Source of the DNA: Mariprofundus ferrinatatus
GTDB taxonomy: Bacteria; Pseudomonadota; Zetaproteobacteria; Mariprofundales; Mariprofundaceae
Length of the DNA: 64,000 nt
Direction: 5' to 3'
Assembly (NCBI RefSeq): GCF_002795825.1
Contig: NZ_CP018800.1
Coordinates: 1,982,001-2,046,000 of the forward strand
Both the position numbers and the translations under genes were made by a program. The notes beneath the pieces were generated by a model, which saw nothing but the letters and a program-made list of their open reading frames with translations, ran no database searches and was not told where the DNA came from. Positions 51,999 through 64,000 of this stretch are shown here, one piece after another (the first letter of the stretch is position 1; the number at the start of each line of letters is the position of its first letter).

Positions 51999-52395
51999 GG
52001 CACTTCTCCTCTCCACTCTCTGGATTCGAAATCATCGAGGGAACCTGAATCACCGTCTCCATCTCGCGAAATTCGAGCGGGTAGAGCCCTCGTGAACATG
52101 GGCCGGAAAGGCACTCACCACTTAGCGGATCAAAATGGGCAAAATGGACATGGCAGAGCAGTTGCCCCCCATCATCCGAAAAGAAGCGGCCGGGCTCCCA
52201 GTCCAGCGGAGCCCCGGCGTGCGGACAGTGATTTCTCCATGCCCGGTATTGTCCTTGAAAACAGATCAGGAACCCCTGCTCGCTGATATCGACATCACTG
52301 CCGTCGGAAAGATGAATTGTTGCCTTAAGATCAAAGCAGACGGCCTCACCCTCTGCCGGTTTGTTCACAAACTGCCAATCTTGCTGTTTACTCAA
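51991..52395 (-). CDS. Small Rieske [2Fe-2S] protein
   Basis: A 134-residue soluble Rieske ferredoxin-like protein. The cluster ligands are in NHCPHAGAPLDW (Cys, His) and LLCHVHFAHFDP (Cys, His), and the fold ends SGECLSGPCSRGLYPLEFR. No membrane helix is present. It is translationally coupled to the cytosine deaminase downstream; no oxygenase subunit is nearby, so its electron partner is unknown. Confidence 0.88.
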   Translation of the reverse strand: MSKQQDWQFVNKPAEGEAVCFDLKATIHLSDGSDVDISEQGFLICFQGQYRAWRNHCPHAGAPLDWEPGRFFSDDGGQLLCHVHFAHFDPLSGECLSGPCSRGLYPLEFREMETVIQVPSMISNPESGEEKCHG

Positions 52396-52447
52396 ACCCG
52401 ACTCCGGTCACCCAACAGCACATCTTCGAACCACTTAACAGATGGGC

Positions 52448-52501
52448 AAAAAAATAGGCGGCCACCCGTCGGTGACCGCCAACACCTCCAAGTGAGGTGT
52501 T
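52448..52501 (-). terminator. Tandem hairpins ending the heme operon
   Basis: Read leftward: first a perfect 8-bp stem (aacacctc/gaggtgtt, 52481-52501), then a stem of 10 bp with one mismatch (52457-52480) followed by TATTTTTTT. The second has the shape of a factor-independent terminator for hemD-hemB-hemX-hemY. Confidence 0.8.
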
Positions 52502-52557
52502 ATCTTCTTTCACTACTATTTTAGACCCGAAAGTGCGATTGGTCAAAGTCAGAAGTG

Positions 52558-53691
52558 TCAGCCTTCCAGCGCTCTCTGGTAAGCCTCACTGGCGTGCTGG
52601 AAGTCCCCTGCGCCGGCATACCAGTTGCCAAGGCTCTGCCAGGCATCAGCGCTGTTTGTCCTCTCGGCAAGCGCCTGCATCTGTTCAAATGCCAGCCCCG
52701 CCAGCTTGGCTGCATGCGCCAGTTCCGCCTTCAGCCAGCGTTCGGCATCATTGAGCTCGCTCTCCTTTCTCTCATCAAGTTTACGGTATGCACGCAACGG
52801 GTCAGCGCGCTGGGTATCAAGCAGGGCCGAAGCAATATCGAGTGAGTCATGTTTCTCCAGATGTGATAACCAGAGCCGGACAGCCGTCGGTGTTTCTCCT
52901 GAGACAATCAAACCAAGTCCATACGCAAGCAGCACATCATGATTGTGGGGCAGCAACCGGTATGCCTTCCTCAGGTGAGCCATAGCATGCCCAGTATCGC
53001 TTTCGGAAAGCCGGATATATGCGTTGGCGAGACGGGGTTTCACTGAGTGCGCTGACCGGTGTCCCTGCTTCCACTCCTCCTCAAGCAGTGCCACCAACCC
53101 CTTCCAGTCGCCCTCCTCTTCGGCGGTGTCCGCTTTACGGCTGATGGCAAGCGGCGCCCCCGGATGCAGGTGCAGCCATGTATCGATATGCGCCTTGCGT
53201 GTCGTAAGATCAGGTTTCGGGTGGGCTGAAGGATCGGTGGCAATGCGGGCGGCCAGCACCGTAACCAGCGGATCTTCATGGTCACTTAACACCTTCTGAT
53301 CCTTGGGAGGAACACTGAGAACCTGCAGCATCTCCATCACCCAGTCAGGCAATACTCCTTTGGCACGCTTCAGGGCTTTGGTGCCGAAGTCGCCGCGATT
53401 ATCAAGCCATTGGGCCAGGCCTTCACGCAGCTTCTTCTCCCTGCGTTTACGGCTTCCCATGCGGGCCGAGCGCCAAACTGTGCCCGGGCCTGAAAAGATC
53501 GCCTGCAACAGTGAACGCAACAACCAGAGCAGTAGCAGCAGCACAAACAGCGCAATTAGGAATGAACCCTGACGGGTTTCGAATATCCAGCCGAAAGCCT
53601 CCAGTCGCAGGTGCTGATCGGCAATGTCGGGGAATGCAATCAAGGCCGTAGCTGTAGCCAGTGCAATGACAAGCAGGAAAACAAGTCGCAT
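52558..53691 (-). CDS. hemY: HemY-type heme biosynthesis-associated TPR protein
   Basis: A 377-residue inner-membrane protein with two N-terminal helices (MRLVFLLVIALATATALIAF; FLIALFVLLLLLWLLRSLL) and cytoplasmic or periplasmic TPR repeats (WLKAELAHAAKLAGLAFEQMQALAE; WQSLGNWYAGAGDFQHASEAYQRAL). This is the proteobacterial HemY, unrelated to Bacillus HemY. The exact role is unsettled. The start at 53691 overlaps the hemX stop by one base. Confidence 0.88.
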   Translation of the reverse strand: MRLVFLLVIALATATALIAFPDIADQHLRLEAFGWIFETRQGSFLIALFVLLLLLWLLRSLLQAIFSGPGTVWRSARMGSRKRREKKLREGLAQWLDNRGDFGTKALKRAKGVLPDWVMEMLQVLSVPPKDQKVLSDHEDPLVTVLAARIATDPSAHPKPDLTTRKAHIDTWLHLHPGAPLAISRKADTAEEEGDWKGLVALLEEEWKQGHRSAHSVKPRLANAYIRLSESDTGHAMAHLRKAYRLLPHNHDVLLAYGLGLIVSGETPTAVRLWLSHLEKHDSLDIASALLDTQRADPLRAYRKLDERKESELNDAERWLKAELAHAAKLAGLAFEQMQALAERTNSADAWQSLGNWYAGAGDFQHASEAYQRALEG

Positions 53692-54710
53692 CAGAACGCT
53701 CCCTGGGCGCTTTGTGCCCACTGCCGGGCAGCATCACGCAATGTATTCATATCTTCCTGAATCGCCGTGAAGTTCTCCGGAAGGCCGAGATCGATCGCGG
53801 ATTCGGCGGTTTCCGGATGCATGGCCTTGGCCTGCAACAACAGCTCGGCATGCAGACTCTGCCATTCACCGTCAGCCGGCCACTGCTCCAGCGTCAACGA
53901 GCGGGAAACATGCTGCAGTCGGTCACGCAGCGAACCTAGGCGCCGGGACTCCACAGTCGGTGCCTGCCGAAGATGAAACTGCCCCACAATCCATGCAAGC
54001 CATGGATGTTCGGGCTTCGGCATGACATCCTGATGCGTCGGAGTTTCCAGGGCATCTATCCACTTAAGCAGGGCTGCCTGCCATGCGTTCAACTTCTGAA
54101 CATTGGCCCGTGCCAGCGTGTGCATCTCTTCCGCCCTGCTACGTTCAGCACTGCTAAGTCCCGGCAGCAGCGAAATCTCTTCCCACGCCAACTGTATCTG
54201 CGGTGCCCTGCTGGCCGGATCGGTGATCCAGCGCAATCGAACCTGCAGATTCATACGCTGCTGCTCACGCAAACCACGCTGCAGTGACTTTTGTGACGCT
54301 TCCATGTTCTGGAGCTCGGCACGCAACTGCTCGATGGTGGAGAGCAGCGCTTCAGCCTCACGAGATGCAGCAACAGTGCTGCTCACATCAGGAACGACCG
54401 GCTCTGGCTCTGGCGCAACAGGCCGGGAAACCGGTTCCGGCTTGATCTCGGCGACCTCTGGCTCTGCGGGCATCCCCTCGGTTTCTGTTGCCTGCTGAGA
54501 TTCGAGGCTGGCCTTGATCGAGTCGATCATCGGCATCAGCTGCCCGTTGGCAGCAAGCCCGCCAGCAATAATGACAATGACCAGCAGCAGAAAACCAAAC
54601 ACCCTGGAGAGCGTGCTTGCTGGCTTGCTGTTCTCCTCTAAGGGGTGGACTGCGGAGGCAGAACTCGCCTTGTCGACTTCATCCTTTTTCTCATCCCTGT
54701 TGTCAGACAT
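53691..54710 (-). CDS. hemX: HemX-type membrane protein
   Basis: A 339-residue protein: a charged cytoplasmic N-terminus (KKDEVDKASSASAVHPLEE), one membrane helix (FGFLLLVIVIIAGGLAANG), a Glu/Pro-rich linker, a coiled-coil segment and a C-terminal domain with LRWITDPASRAPQIQLAWEE and LGSLRDRLQ. It is often mis-annotated as uroporphyrinogen methyltransferase because of fusions in some species. Order hemD-hemB-hemX-hemY fits a heme operon. Confidence 0.88.
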   Translation of the reverse strand: MSDNRDEKKDEVDKASSASAVHPLEENSKPASTLSRVFGFLLLVIVIIAGGLAANGQLMPMIDSIKASLESQQATETEGMPAEPEVAEIKPEPVSRPVAPEPEPVVPDVSSTVAASREAEALLSTIEQLRAELQNMEASQKSLQRGLREQQRMNLQVRLRWITDPASRAPQIQLAWEEISLLPGLSSAERSRAEEMHTLARANVQKLNAWQAALLKWIDALETPTHQDVMPKPEHPWLAWIVGQFHLRQAPTVESRRLGSLRDRLQHVSRSLTLEQWPADGEWQSLHAELLLQAKAMHPETAESAIDLGLPENFTAIQEDMNTLRDAARQWAQSAQGAF

Positions 54711-54724
54711 ACGCTTAATCCCCG

Positions 54725-55714
54725 TTATCCCTTATCTTCCTGCAACCAGCGCGCCACGTCCAGAGCATGATAGGATAGAATCAGGTCAGCACCTGCACGT
54801 TTAAAGCTTAGCATCGTCTCCAGCACTACGCGCTTCTCATCGATCCACCCTTTTTCGGCGGCAGCTTTTACCATCGCGTACTCACCGGATACGTTATAAA
54901 CCGCCATCGGCAAATTGGTCGCATCTTTGACCTCTCGGATAATATCCATGTAGGCAAGCGCCGGTTTGACCATCAACATATCGGCGCCCTCTTCGACATC
55001 AAGCCACGCCTCTTTCAGCGCCTCGCGTCGATTTGCCGGATCCATCTGATAGCTGGCCCGGTCTCCGAAGCTCGGAGTGGAGTCTGCGGCATCCCGGAAT
55101 GGGCCGAAATAACCGGAGGCATATTTCACGGCATAGGAGATGATCGGGATGTTTTTGAATCCGGCTTCATCAAGAGCACCACGAATTGCGGCAATCATGC
55201 CATCCATCATGCCCGAGGGGGCGACGATATCGACTCCCGCCCTGGCATAAGAGATAGCCTCTTTCTGCAGGTTAGCCAGCGTCTCGTCGTTATCGACATC
55301 CTCGCCGTGCAGCACACCGCAGTGGCCATGGTCGGTATATTCACAGAAGCAGGTATCGGCAATCACACAGGTATCGGGACTGGCCGCTTTGGCTGCCCGG
55401 ATTGCCTGCTGCACAATACCCTGATCATCCCAGCCGCCGGAACCAACCGCATCCTTTTCGGCAGGAATTCCGAACAGGATAATGCCCGGAATGCCCAGTT
55501 CCGAGACCTGCCGGGTCACCTCGCCAACCATGGAGAGCGGAATACGGGATACGCCCGGCATACTTGCCACCTCAAGCGGCGCATCAATTGTCTCATCGAC
55601 AAAAACCGGATAGATAAAATCGGATGCGGATAGTGTCGTCTCTCGCACCATCTTACGGATCGTAGCGGTTCTGCGCAGGCGCCGCGGACGGACAATCAGG
55701 TCGGGCAGTGACAT
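54725..55714 (-). CDS. hemB: Delta-aminolevulinic acid dehydratase (porphobilinogen synthase)
   Basis: Condenses two aminolevulinate molecules to porphobilinogen. The 329-residue enzyme has [21 protein letters not shown]-like YPVFVDE, the active-site lysines in [19 protein letters not shown] and [13 protein letters not shown], and a zinc-type cysteine cluster [13 protein letters not shown]. The Cys rather than Asp pattern indicates a zinc enzyme. It lies between hemD and hemX. Confidence 0.97.
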   Translation of the reverse strand: MSLPDLIVRPRRLRRTATIRKMVRETTLSASDFIYPVFVDETIDAPLEVASMPGVSRIPLSMVGEVTRQVSELGIPGIILFGIPAEKDAVGSGGWDDQGIVQQAIRAAKAASPDTCVIADTCFCEYTDHGHCGVLHGEDVDNDETLANLQKEAISYARAGVDIVAPSGMMDGMIAAIRGALDEAGFKNIPIISYAVKYASGYFGPFRDAADSTPSFGDRASYQMDPANRREALKEAWLDVEEGADMLMVKPALAYMDIIREVKDATNLPMAVYNVSGEYAMVKAAAEKGWIDEKRVVLETMLSFKRAGADLILSYHALDVARWLQEDKG

Positions 55715-55729
55715 ATATAAACTCCTCTT

Positions 55730-56506
55730 TCAGGAAGGATTGGCATCGAAATAGTCGGCCAATGCATCAAGCATGGCCTCAAAACTAGCGGTTTTTGCCA
55801 CAACCTGCACGTGAAGGCCGGAGCGCTCCGCCTCATCGGCCATCGCAGGACTAATTACTGCCACAACGGGGGCATTCGCCACTCGCCCGGAGCCGATGCG
55901 CTGCAGGTAGTGGCGGGCAGTTTTCGCACTTCCTAACAGCACCGCATCAATCTCCCCTGCGGCAATCATGCTGACAATTTCCACAGCGCTCCCTTGGGGG
56001 CAAATCGTCCTGTAGGCCTTCACCGTATCAACCTCGACCCCCTGCTTCCTCAGGTTGGCGGCCAAAACATCGCTACCCTCTTCCGCCCGATAGAAAAGCA
56101 GGCGCTCCGGCATGCCGTGCACTGCATAGGCTTCAATAAGCCCATGCTGGGAAGCTGTGTTCGGAATGATCTGCACATTGATAGCGAGGGCCCTGAGTGT
56201 TTCTGCAGTGCTATCACCGACAGCTGCAATGCGTTTACCTGCAAGAAGGAGTGCCGGATCACGATTTCTATCATGGCAGAAACGTTGCAGGGCCAGCACG
56301 CCGTTGCTGCTGGTAAATAGCACATCGCTGCACTTCTCAAGCAGCGGCAGGGCCTGGTCGATCTCATGCGGCAGCGGCTCAAGCGCCAGACACGGGAAAT
56401 GAATGGGAACGGCTCCCCGATCACGCAGCATCCGGTCAACCTCGGTGAGCTGGTGTTCTGCACGCGTCAACAGGATGCGCTTACCAGTTAGCGGAGAAAG
56501 TTTCAT
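55730..56506 (-). CDS. hemD: Uroporphyrinogen-III synthase
   Basis: A 258-residue two-domain enzyme that closes and inverts ring D of the tetrapyrrole. The N-terminal GKRILLTRAEHQLTEVDRMLRDRGAVPIHFP, DVLFTSSNGVLALQRF, AAVGDSTAETLRA, and later LLFYRAEEGSDVLAANLRKQGVEV and AVLLGSAKTARHYLQ match the family, which is weakly conserved. First gene of the leftward heme operon. The ATG at 56506 is preferred to the one at 56518 by homology. Confidence 0.9.
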   Translation of the reverse strand: MKLSPLTGKRILLTRAEHQLTEVDRMLRDRGAVPIHFPCLALEPLPHEIDQALPLLEKCSDVLFTSSNGVLALQRFCHDRNRDPALLLAGKRIAAVGDSTAETLRALAINVQIIPNTASQHGLIEAYAVHGMPERLLFYRAEEGSDVLAANLRKQGVEVDTVKAYRTICPQGSAVEIVSMIAAGEIDAVLLGSAKTARHYLQRIGSGRVANAPVVAVISPAMADEAERSGLHVQVVAKTASFEAMLDALADYFDANPS

Positions 56507-56766
56507 GGCTCTAATCATGCAATAAGATTGATGTCACCGCCATCCTGAAGCAGTGCTGCCAAGGCTTGCTTCAAGGTAATTTGATTCAAAATGCTTGCCA
56601 AGATTCCAGTATCGTGATGAAATAATTATAGGAAGCCGGATGCAATAGACATTGCACCCATGGATGGGTTCTGAAATTCACCTATTTTCACTATTAAGTG
56701 ATCAGGAACGTCAGTTCCGGCAATAGAATATACAACCCGGAAACCCGGGATTGTAAGAGGAAGAAG

Positions 56767-58932
56767 ATGGCAACAAAAAAAGCAAAAGAACAGGCAAGAA
56801 AAGTTCTCAAAGATATTTTCGGTTACGATGAGTTCCGCCCCATGCAGGAGGATATCATCTGTAACCTTCTGGATGGCAAGGATGCATTTGTCCTGATGCC
56901 GACTGGTGGCGGCAAATCGATCTGCTACCAGATTCCGGCCATAATGCGCCCGGGAACCGGCATAGTAGTATCACCGCTAATCTCTCTGATGAAGGATCAG
57001 GTGGATGCACTTACAGCCTGCGGCGTGAAGGCGGCTTACTACAACTCATCTCTGAAGGCAGCTGATGCCAAAGATGTACTGGAGCGTTTTGAGTCAGGCA
57101 ACCTGGATCTGATCTATGTGGCCCCTGAGCGCCTGCTCTCGAAAAGTTTTCTGCAGAAGATTGAAAAGGTGGATATTGCCATGTTCGCCGTCGATGAGGC
57201 CCACTGCGTGTCCCAGTGGGGTCATGACTTCCGTCCGGAATATGTGCGCCTGGGAGAGTTGCGTGAACTCTTCCCCGATGTGCCGATGCTGGCCCTGACC
57301 GCCACGGCTGATGAACATACACGTGAAGATATCAGCGAGCGCCTGAAGCTGGAAAAGGCAAAGCGCTTCGTCGCCAGCTTCGACCGCCCGAATATCCGCT
57401 ACCTGGTCGCCGAAAAGCGGCAGCCCCTGACCCAGATTCTGCAGTTTCTGGAGGGGTGGCCCAATGCATCAGGCGTCATCTACTGCCTGTCACGCAAACG
57501 GGTGGAGGATCTGGCTGTAAACCTGCAGCGTCACGGTATCAGTGCCGCCGCCTACCATGCCGGCATTCCGGGCCGCTCGCGCGAAAAGGTGCAGGATGAT
57601 TTTCTGCGTGACCGCATCAAGGTTATCGTAGCAACCATCGCATTCGGCATGGGCGTGGATAAACCCAATGTCCGTTTTGTGATTCATCATGATCTTCCCA
57701 AGAGCATCGAATCCTACTATCAGGAAACCGGGCGAGCCGGGCGTGATGGCCTGGAGTCGGAGGCGTTGATGCTCTACGGCTCCGGCGATGTGAATCTGGT
57801 TCGCCGCCTGATTGAGAATGTCGAGAATATCGACCAGCGCCGTGTTGAGGTGCACAAGCTCAACAGTATGGTCGCATTCTCCGAGGCACTCACCTGCCGC
57901 CGCCGTGTCCTGCTCGGTTACTTCGGGGAAGCACTCGATGAGCCCTGCGGCAACTGCGATATCTGCCTTGATCCTCCGGCTACGTACGATGCCACAGAGT
58001 TTGCCCAGGCTGCCCTGCAGTGTGTGCGCGAAGTCAAGGGGCACTACGGCATGGGTTATATTGTCGATGTTCTGCGCGGCTCAACCAATGCCCGTATTCG
58101 GGAAAACAAGCATGATAAACTCAAGAGCCATGGTGCTGGCGCCGACCTTAATGCCGACGAGTGGACCTCCATTCTTCGCCAGCTTGTTCATCACGGTTAC
58201 TTTATTCAGGACGTCTCCAAACGTGCAGCCATGCTGGCCACCAAAAAGGCTGAACATATCGGAATTGGTGACCCGATTATTCTCGCCAAGTACCAGCCCG
58301 GCATCAAACGCCAGTTCAAGCGCCTTGGTACGCCGCGTGATGAGCCACTGTTCAAGAAGCTGGTGAAGCTCAGGGAGAGCATTGCCGAAAAAGAGGATCT
58401 GCCGCCACACGTGGTGTTCAGTGATGTTACCCTGACCGAACTCTCGCAGCGCAAACCGACCAGTGATGATGCCATGCGTACCATCAGTGGTGTTGGCCAG
58501 CACAAGCTAGAAGCATACGGCAAAGCCTTCATTGAACTGATTAAGGAGCATGCTGAAAAATCAAGCGACCAGACCGAGAGCAGCGGAGGCAAGGAGATTC
58601 CCAAGCTGATTGCCAAGGGACCCGGCCTGAATGAGACCCAGAGCTATACCCTGTCTCTCCACCGCAAGGGGATGACGATCGACGAGATCGCCGCCCAGCA
58701 GGGGGTAAGTCTTGAGACCGTACTCAAGCACTATGTCGCGATCATTCGTGCCGGCCAGTATATCGATGTGCCCGCCTTTATCGGCAAAACATTCGATACA
58801 ATCATGGCTGAACTGGATGATGCCGACCCCTATGCATCATTGAGCGAAATCAAGCGTGATCTCTCCGTTGATCTCGACAACGATGAGTTCCGGTTGGTCC
58901 TGGCATGGCGTGAAGCGATCGGCGTAGCCTGA
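56767..58932 (+). CDS. recQ: ATP-dependent DNA helicase RecQ
   Basis: A 721-residue 3'-5' helicase of recombination and repair. Helicase motifs: [14 protein letters not shown] (Walker A), [17 protein letters not shown] (DExH and aromatic loop), [42 protein letters not shown] and [13 protein letters not shown]. Then the zinc site ([12 protein letters not shown] ... CGNCDICL), RQC winged helix, one HRDC domain ([24 protein letters not shown]) and a C-terminal helix-turn-helix region. ATG 56767 follows AGAGGAAGA. The 260-nt gap before it holds no gene I can support. Confidence 0.96.
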   Translation: MATKKAKEQARKVLKDIFGYDEFRPMQEDIICNLLDGKDAFVLMPTGGGKSICYQIPAIMRPGTGIVVSPLISLMKDQVDALTACGVKAAYYNSSLKAADAKDVLERFESGNLDLIYVAPERLLSKSFLQKIEKVDIAMFAVDEAHCVSQWGHDFRPEYVRLGELRELFPDVPMLALTATADEHTREDISERLKLEKAKRFVASFDRPNIRYLVAEKRQPLTQILQFLEGWPNASGVIYCLSRKRVEDLAVNLQRHGISAAAYHAGIPGRSREKVQDDFLRDRIKVIVATIAFGMGVDKPNVRFVIHHDLPKSIESYYQETGRAGRDGLESEALMLYGSGDVNLVRRLIENVENIDQRRVEVHKLNSMVAFSEALTCRRRVLLGYFGEALDEPCGNCDICLDPPATYDATEFAQAALQCVREVKGHYGMGYIVDVLRGSTNARIRENKHDKLKSHGAGADLNADEWTSILRQLVHHGYFIQDVSKRAAMLATKKAEHIGIGDPIILAKYQPGIKRQFKRLGTPRDEPLFKKLVKLRESIAEKEDLPPHVVFSDVTLTELSQRKPTSDDAMRTISGVGQHKLEAYGKAFIELIKEHAEKSSDQTESSGGKEIPKLIAKGPGLNETQSYTLSLHRKGMTIDEIAAQQGVSLETVLKHYVAIIRAGQYIDVPAFIGKTFDTIMAELDDADPYASLSEIKRDLSVDLDNDEFRLVLAWREAIGVA

Positions 58933-58970
58933 TCCTGCACCCCAGATGCGGGGAGCAATCAGGAGATAAC

Positions 58971-59000
58971 AAAAAGCCCGGGAGATCCCGGGCTTTTTTT
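58971..59000. terminator. Bidirectional terminator between recQ and arsC
   Basis: 12-bp stem aaaaagcccggg/cccgggcttttt with AGAT loop, flanked by A and T runs, so it can stop both recQ and the converging arsC. Confidence 0.9.
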
Positions 59001-59012
59001 ATCACTTATGAA

Positions 59013-59357
59013 TCAGAGTATCTCCAGCACAGACTCAGGCGGCCTGCCGATGGCGGCCCTGTCACCGTTAACCACGATCGGGCGCTCAATCACCTTCGGA
59101 TACTTCACCATCAATGCAATCGCATCGCTGCGGTTTAGATCCGCTGCCTTGAAATGCTCCTTATATTCGGCCTCTGTCTTGCGCATCAGTCCGGCAGGCT
59201 CCATACCGAGCATATTCAGGATACGGTCCAGTTCGGCCTCGGTCGGAGGCGTATTGAGATATTCGATTATCTCCGGCTCAACCCCCCTCTCCCGGATCAG
59301 GGCAAGGGTCTGCCGAGATTTGCTGCAACGCGGATTGTGGTAAACCTTCACACTCAT
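59013..59357 (-). CDS. arsC: ArsC-type arsenate reductase
   Basis: A 114-residue thioredoxin-fold protein. The catalytic Cys is in HNPRCSKSRQTL, followed by IIEYLNTPPTEAEL, MRKTEAEYKEH and ERPIVVNGDRAAIGRPPE with the Arg residues that bind arsenate. This is the glutaredoxin-linked ArsC group. No ars operon is present, so it may serve general detoxification. It precedes nothing else on its transcript and lies 10 nt downstream of uvrD. Confidence 0.9.
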   Translation of the reverse strand: MSVKVYHNPRCSKSRQTLALIRERGVEPEIIEYLNTPPTEAELDRILNMLGMEPAGLMRKTEAEYKEHFKAADLNRSDAIALMVKYPKVIERPIVVNGDRAAIGRPPESVLEIL

Positions 59358-59367
59358 AGTTCTCTCC

Positions 59368-61462
<2,095 letters not shown>

Positions 61463-61470
<8 letters not shown>

Positions 61471-63259
61471 GATCACCCTCGCCATGTTTGACAATCAGCT
61501 TGTGGTAGGTGGAAAAGATCGCATTCCTCGAAAGGATACCCAGCACTTTGCGCGGATTATCATCAGCGACAACCGGCATCTGCTCAAACTCCTCGCGATC
61601 AAGGATATGCACAGCATCAAGCAGGCTGCCCGATTCGGAAATCGTTAGTACATTGCGATTGGCCACCTCGCTGGCAACCACCACCTGATCCAGCGCAGGA
61701 TCGATCAGCCACTGCTGCAGATCGCTGAAGGTAACGATACCGATCATGTCGCCCTCGTCATCCACCACCTGAACACACCCCTTGCCGGAGCCGGTATAGA
61801 CCTGCTTGAGCTCCTCAAGCTTGGCATATTCGGAAACACGCGGAATTGCGCGCCATGGAATCTGGGTAACCGGCACCGATCGCATCCATGACTGCTCCCG
61901 ACCCCAGTGTGTTTCGATGCCGCGCTCCTCCAGTGCCTCGGTAAAAACCGATGCACGGCCGAAGGAGCGGGTCACCATGGTGGCAACACTGCAGGCGATC
62001 ATCAGAGGCAGCATAATATGGTAGTCGGCAGTCATTTCGAAAACGATCAGCATTACCGTCAACGGTGCCTGCAGGGCGGCTGCAGTCAGGGCGCCGCATG
62101 CCACCAGCGCATAGGCTCCGTAGCTCTCCGAATAGGATGGTGAAAGGCTGTGGGCGATATCGCCGAAGAGGGCACCAACCGTGGCCCCCAGAAACAGCGC
62201 CGGGCCGAACAGCCCCCCCGGAAAACCGCCGGCTGAACTCAGTACTACGGCCACCATCTTGCCGATCAGGACAATTGCCAGAAACAGGGTGAGTGGCAGC
62301 GCAACGCCAAGCAACTCGGGATGGATACGCTCCAGCATCATATCTTCCACAAAGCCGTAACCGATCGACATCACCTGCGGAATGGCCAACCCTATCAGGC
62401 CGATGCTAAAACCAACCGCAGCAGGCCTTAGCCGGCGGTTCGGCACAACTCTGGCCAACCAGGCGCGGGTTGGTGCCATCGACTTGATAAAACCGCTTGC
62501 CACTATGCCGCAAAGTACCCCCATGATCATATAGGCAGGAATCTCCCATACACTGATCAGATGATACTCCGGCACGGTAAAGGCCGGGAAATTGCCCACC
62601 TCGGAGCGGGCGATCGCCGTAGCCAGAACCGATGCGATAACGATCGGGCTGAATGTGGCGATGGCATAGTCAGCGAGAATCACCTCAAGAGCGAACAGAA
62701 CACCGGCAATCGGCGTGTTGAATGAGGCCGCAATGGCTGCCGCCACACCGCAGCCGATCAGGATACGCAACTGCTGTTCGGAGAGCCCCGCGCGCTGACC
62801 GATTTCGGAGGAGATCAGAGCACCCAGCGCTACCGTCGGCCCCTCTCGGCCGAGACTTGCGCCGCTGCCGATAGCAATGGCTGAACCGAAGGTTTCGGTG
62901 GCCATCTGGTGGCGGTGTACGCGCGCCTTATGCTCCACCATGTCGGCCAGCACTCCCGATACGCCGCGCAGTTCGCCGCCCGGCAGATAACGCACGGTAA
63001 TCCAGCCTACCAGCAGGCCGCCAACGGTCGGGGCAACCAGATAGATATACCACGGGAGCGAGTGCGCCGCCTCTGTCCAGGTGCGCTCGCCCGTCCAGAA
63101 CAGGCTGACCCACTCAATGGCAAAGCGGAGTAGCAGCGAGGCGTAACCGGAAACAACACCCACCACCACAGCCAGCAGGACAAGGAAAAGCGTCTCCTTT
63201 TCACGCAGCAGGCCGCGTGCCAGGAAGTCCCTGATATCCAATTTATCCTTCAAAGCCAT
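61463..63259 (-). CDS. ClC-family chloride channel/antiporter with C-terminal CBS domains
   Basis: A 598-residue protein. The membrane domain holds the ClC signatures GSGASLGREGPTVALGA (with the gating Glu), AAIAASFNTPIAGVLFALE and AGGFPGGLFGPALFLG. About residues 450-590 form two CBS domains (PWRAIPRVSEYAKLEELKQVY; VASEVANRNVLTISESGSLLDAVHIL), which usually sense nucleotides. It probably exchanges chloride for protons, like EriC. Its end overlaps uvrD by 8 nt. Confidence 0.94.
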
Positions 63260-63331
63260 GCGTTTCCATTACCTTTGCCGTCTGATTGCCCCAACAGTAA
63301 CAGAAACAGCAGCCCGCCCGATAGCATGCGT

Positions 63332-63931
63332 TTATCCGCGGGAGAGTTGAACCGCCATGCTGCTCAGCGACTCATAGATCGGATAGATGAGCATCGAGCC
63401 AAGCGAAATATCAATCAGCGGTGTGGCGACCAGTAGCGCCAGAACAATCCATGGCAGCGACTCCCCTTTTGGCAACCCGCGCAGCCAGGGGAGTTTTTCC
63501 GCCAGCTCCCCCATCAATAGTAGCGGCAGCGGCAACAGATGCAGTACAACCATACAGAGATTGAAAAACATCAACACCTTCGCCCACCAGTGGTGCAGCG
63601 GTGGAAGACCTGTTGGGGGCTGATGTGAAAGACTCCATGTGTAAAGGATAAAACCGACCAAACAGAGCGCACCATGCGCAAGCAGGCGGACGACTGCAGG
63701 CCTTATCCCCTTCGCCAGCGGCCGGGGAAGCGCAACGATAACACCGCGATGCAGGAAGATAGCTACCAGCAGTGGAATCCAGCTGCCTTTCCAGGAGATG
63801 GCGAAGAATGGATGGGGTGACTTGATGCCGGAGAGCCTCGCCTCGGCCAGGACAACCATCGTCAGGGAAACAAGCAGCGGAAGAGTGTAGAGAATGAGCT
63901 GGCGAACTACGATATTGAACCACTCATCCAT
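63332..63931 (-). CDS. Polytopic membrane protein of unknown function
   Basis: A 199-residue protein with five or so hydrophobic segments (LILYTLPLLVSLTMVVLAEA; GSWIPLLVAIFLHRGVIVAL; LAHGALCLVGFILYTWSL; VLMFFNLCMVVLHLLPLPLLL; LPWIVLALLVATPLIDISLG). The NLCMVVLHLLPLPLLLMG stretch recalls the rhomboid- or M50-protease-type helices, but no HExxH motif is present. ATG 63931 has GGAG upstream. It sits upstream of the ClC gene on the same strand with a 72-nt gap. Confidence 0.65.
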   Translation of the reverse strand: MDEWFNIVVRQLILYTLPLLVSLTMVVLAEARLSGIKSPHPFFAISWKGSWIPLLVAIFLHRGVIVALPRPLAKGIRPAVVRLLAHGALCLVGFILYTWSLSHQPPTGLPPLHHWWAKVLMFFNLCMVVLHLLPLPLLLMGELAEKLPWLRGLPKGESLPWIVLALLVATPLIDISLGSMLIYPIYESLSSMAVQLSRG

Positions 63932-64000
63932 ACCTGGCTCCACTCAACCGGCACACTGCTGGGATTGTTTCATCTGCGCTCATGGACTTGAAATGTGGCC

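Noticed and set aside
56507-56766. A small gene or RNA between hemD and recQ
   Set aside because: The gap is more AT-rich and contains imperfect repeats of gcttgcc, but no frame with a ribosome site and no stable hairpin. It probably holds only the divergent promoters.

Overview
The window is about 64 kb of chromosome from a Gram-negative proteobacterium: there are outer-membrane receptors, lipoproteins, Mla/MCE lipid transport, AmpD, Slt, HemX/HemY, SlyX and SrkA. Gene density is high and GC is moderately high, apart from one AT-rich islet next to an IS30 element (about 6.5-7.2 kb). Most products look gammaproteobacterium-like. A deep-branching group such as Zetaproteobacteria is possible, but that is a guess that the sequence alone cannot prove. 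I saw no tRNA, rRNA, CRISPR array or phage module.

Layout. 0-2 kb: the start of gltX (runs off the left edge), a 38-residue membrane protein, cmoM and a small membrane protein. 2.2-5.2 kb: a ydbH-ynbE-ydbL operon (envelope-spanning lipid bridge). 5.3-7.3 kb: an intact IS30-family element and an AT-rich gene with a G10 tract before its start. 7.3-8.2 kb: ilvE. 8.4-14.2 kb: mlaFEDC followed by a 1027-residue AsmA-like protein. 14.3-18.6 kb: a second MCE operon (MlaE-like permease, an ATPase-like protein without its catalytic motifs, a long MCE protein, a TPR lipoprotein, an RsbW-like ATP-binding protein and a STAS protein), running into ubiD. 20.1-22.0 kb: a Sel1-repeat protein.

22.1-33.9 kb: a cobalamin riboswitch and about fourteen tightly packed genes for B12 uptake (btuB, a dedicated TonB, btuF, btuC, btuD) and for corrinoid salvage and lower-ligand assembly (cobQ, cobU, cobT, cobC, cobS, cobO), ending with a CbiX-like protein, SUMT (cobA) and a [2Fe-2S] ferredoxin. 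34-41 kb: slt, a ferredoxin, rlmN, a DUF2892 protein with a Crp/Fnr regulator, ampD, fieF with a secretin-domain protein, and an EF-hand protein. 41.4-43.7 kb: thyA, a DyP peroxidase and folA. 43.7-45.8 kb: a Bax-like protein, srkA and slyX. 45.9-51.5 kb: argH and a lysine/DAP cluster (lipoprotein, dapC, a lysA-like decarboxylase, dapD), then a SRPBCC protein. 51.6-56.5 kb, leftward: a cytosine deaminase with a Rieske protein, and the heme operon hemD-hemB-hemX-hemY. 56.8-64 kb: recQ, then leftward arsC, uvrD, a ClC channel with CBS domains and an unknown membrane protein.

The most unusual part is 2.2-18.6 kb, where three predicted inter-membrane lipid-transport systems lie almost side by side. 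The third appears to have replaced its MlaF ATPase with a pseudo-ATPase and to carry a kinase/STAS switch pair.
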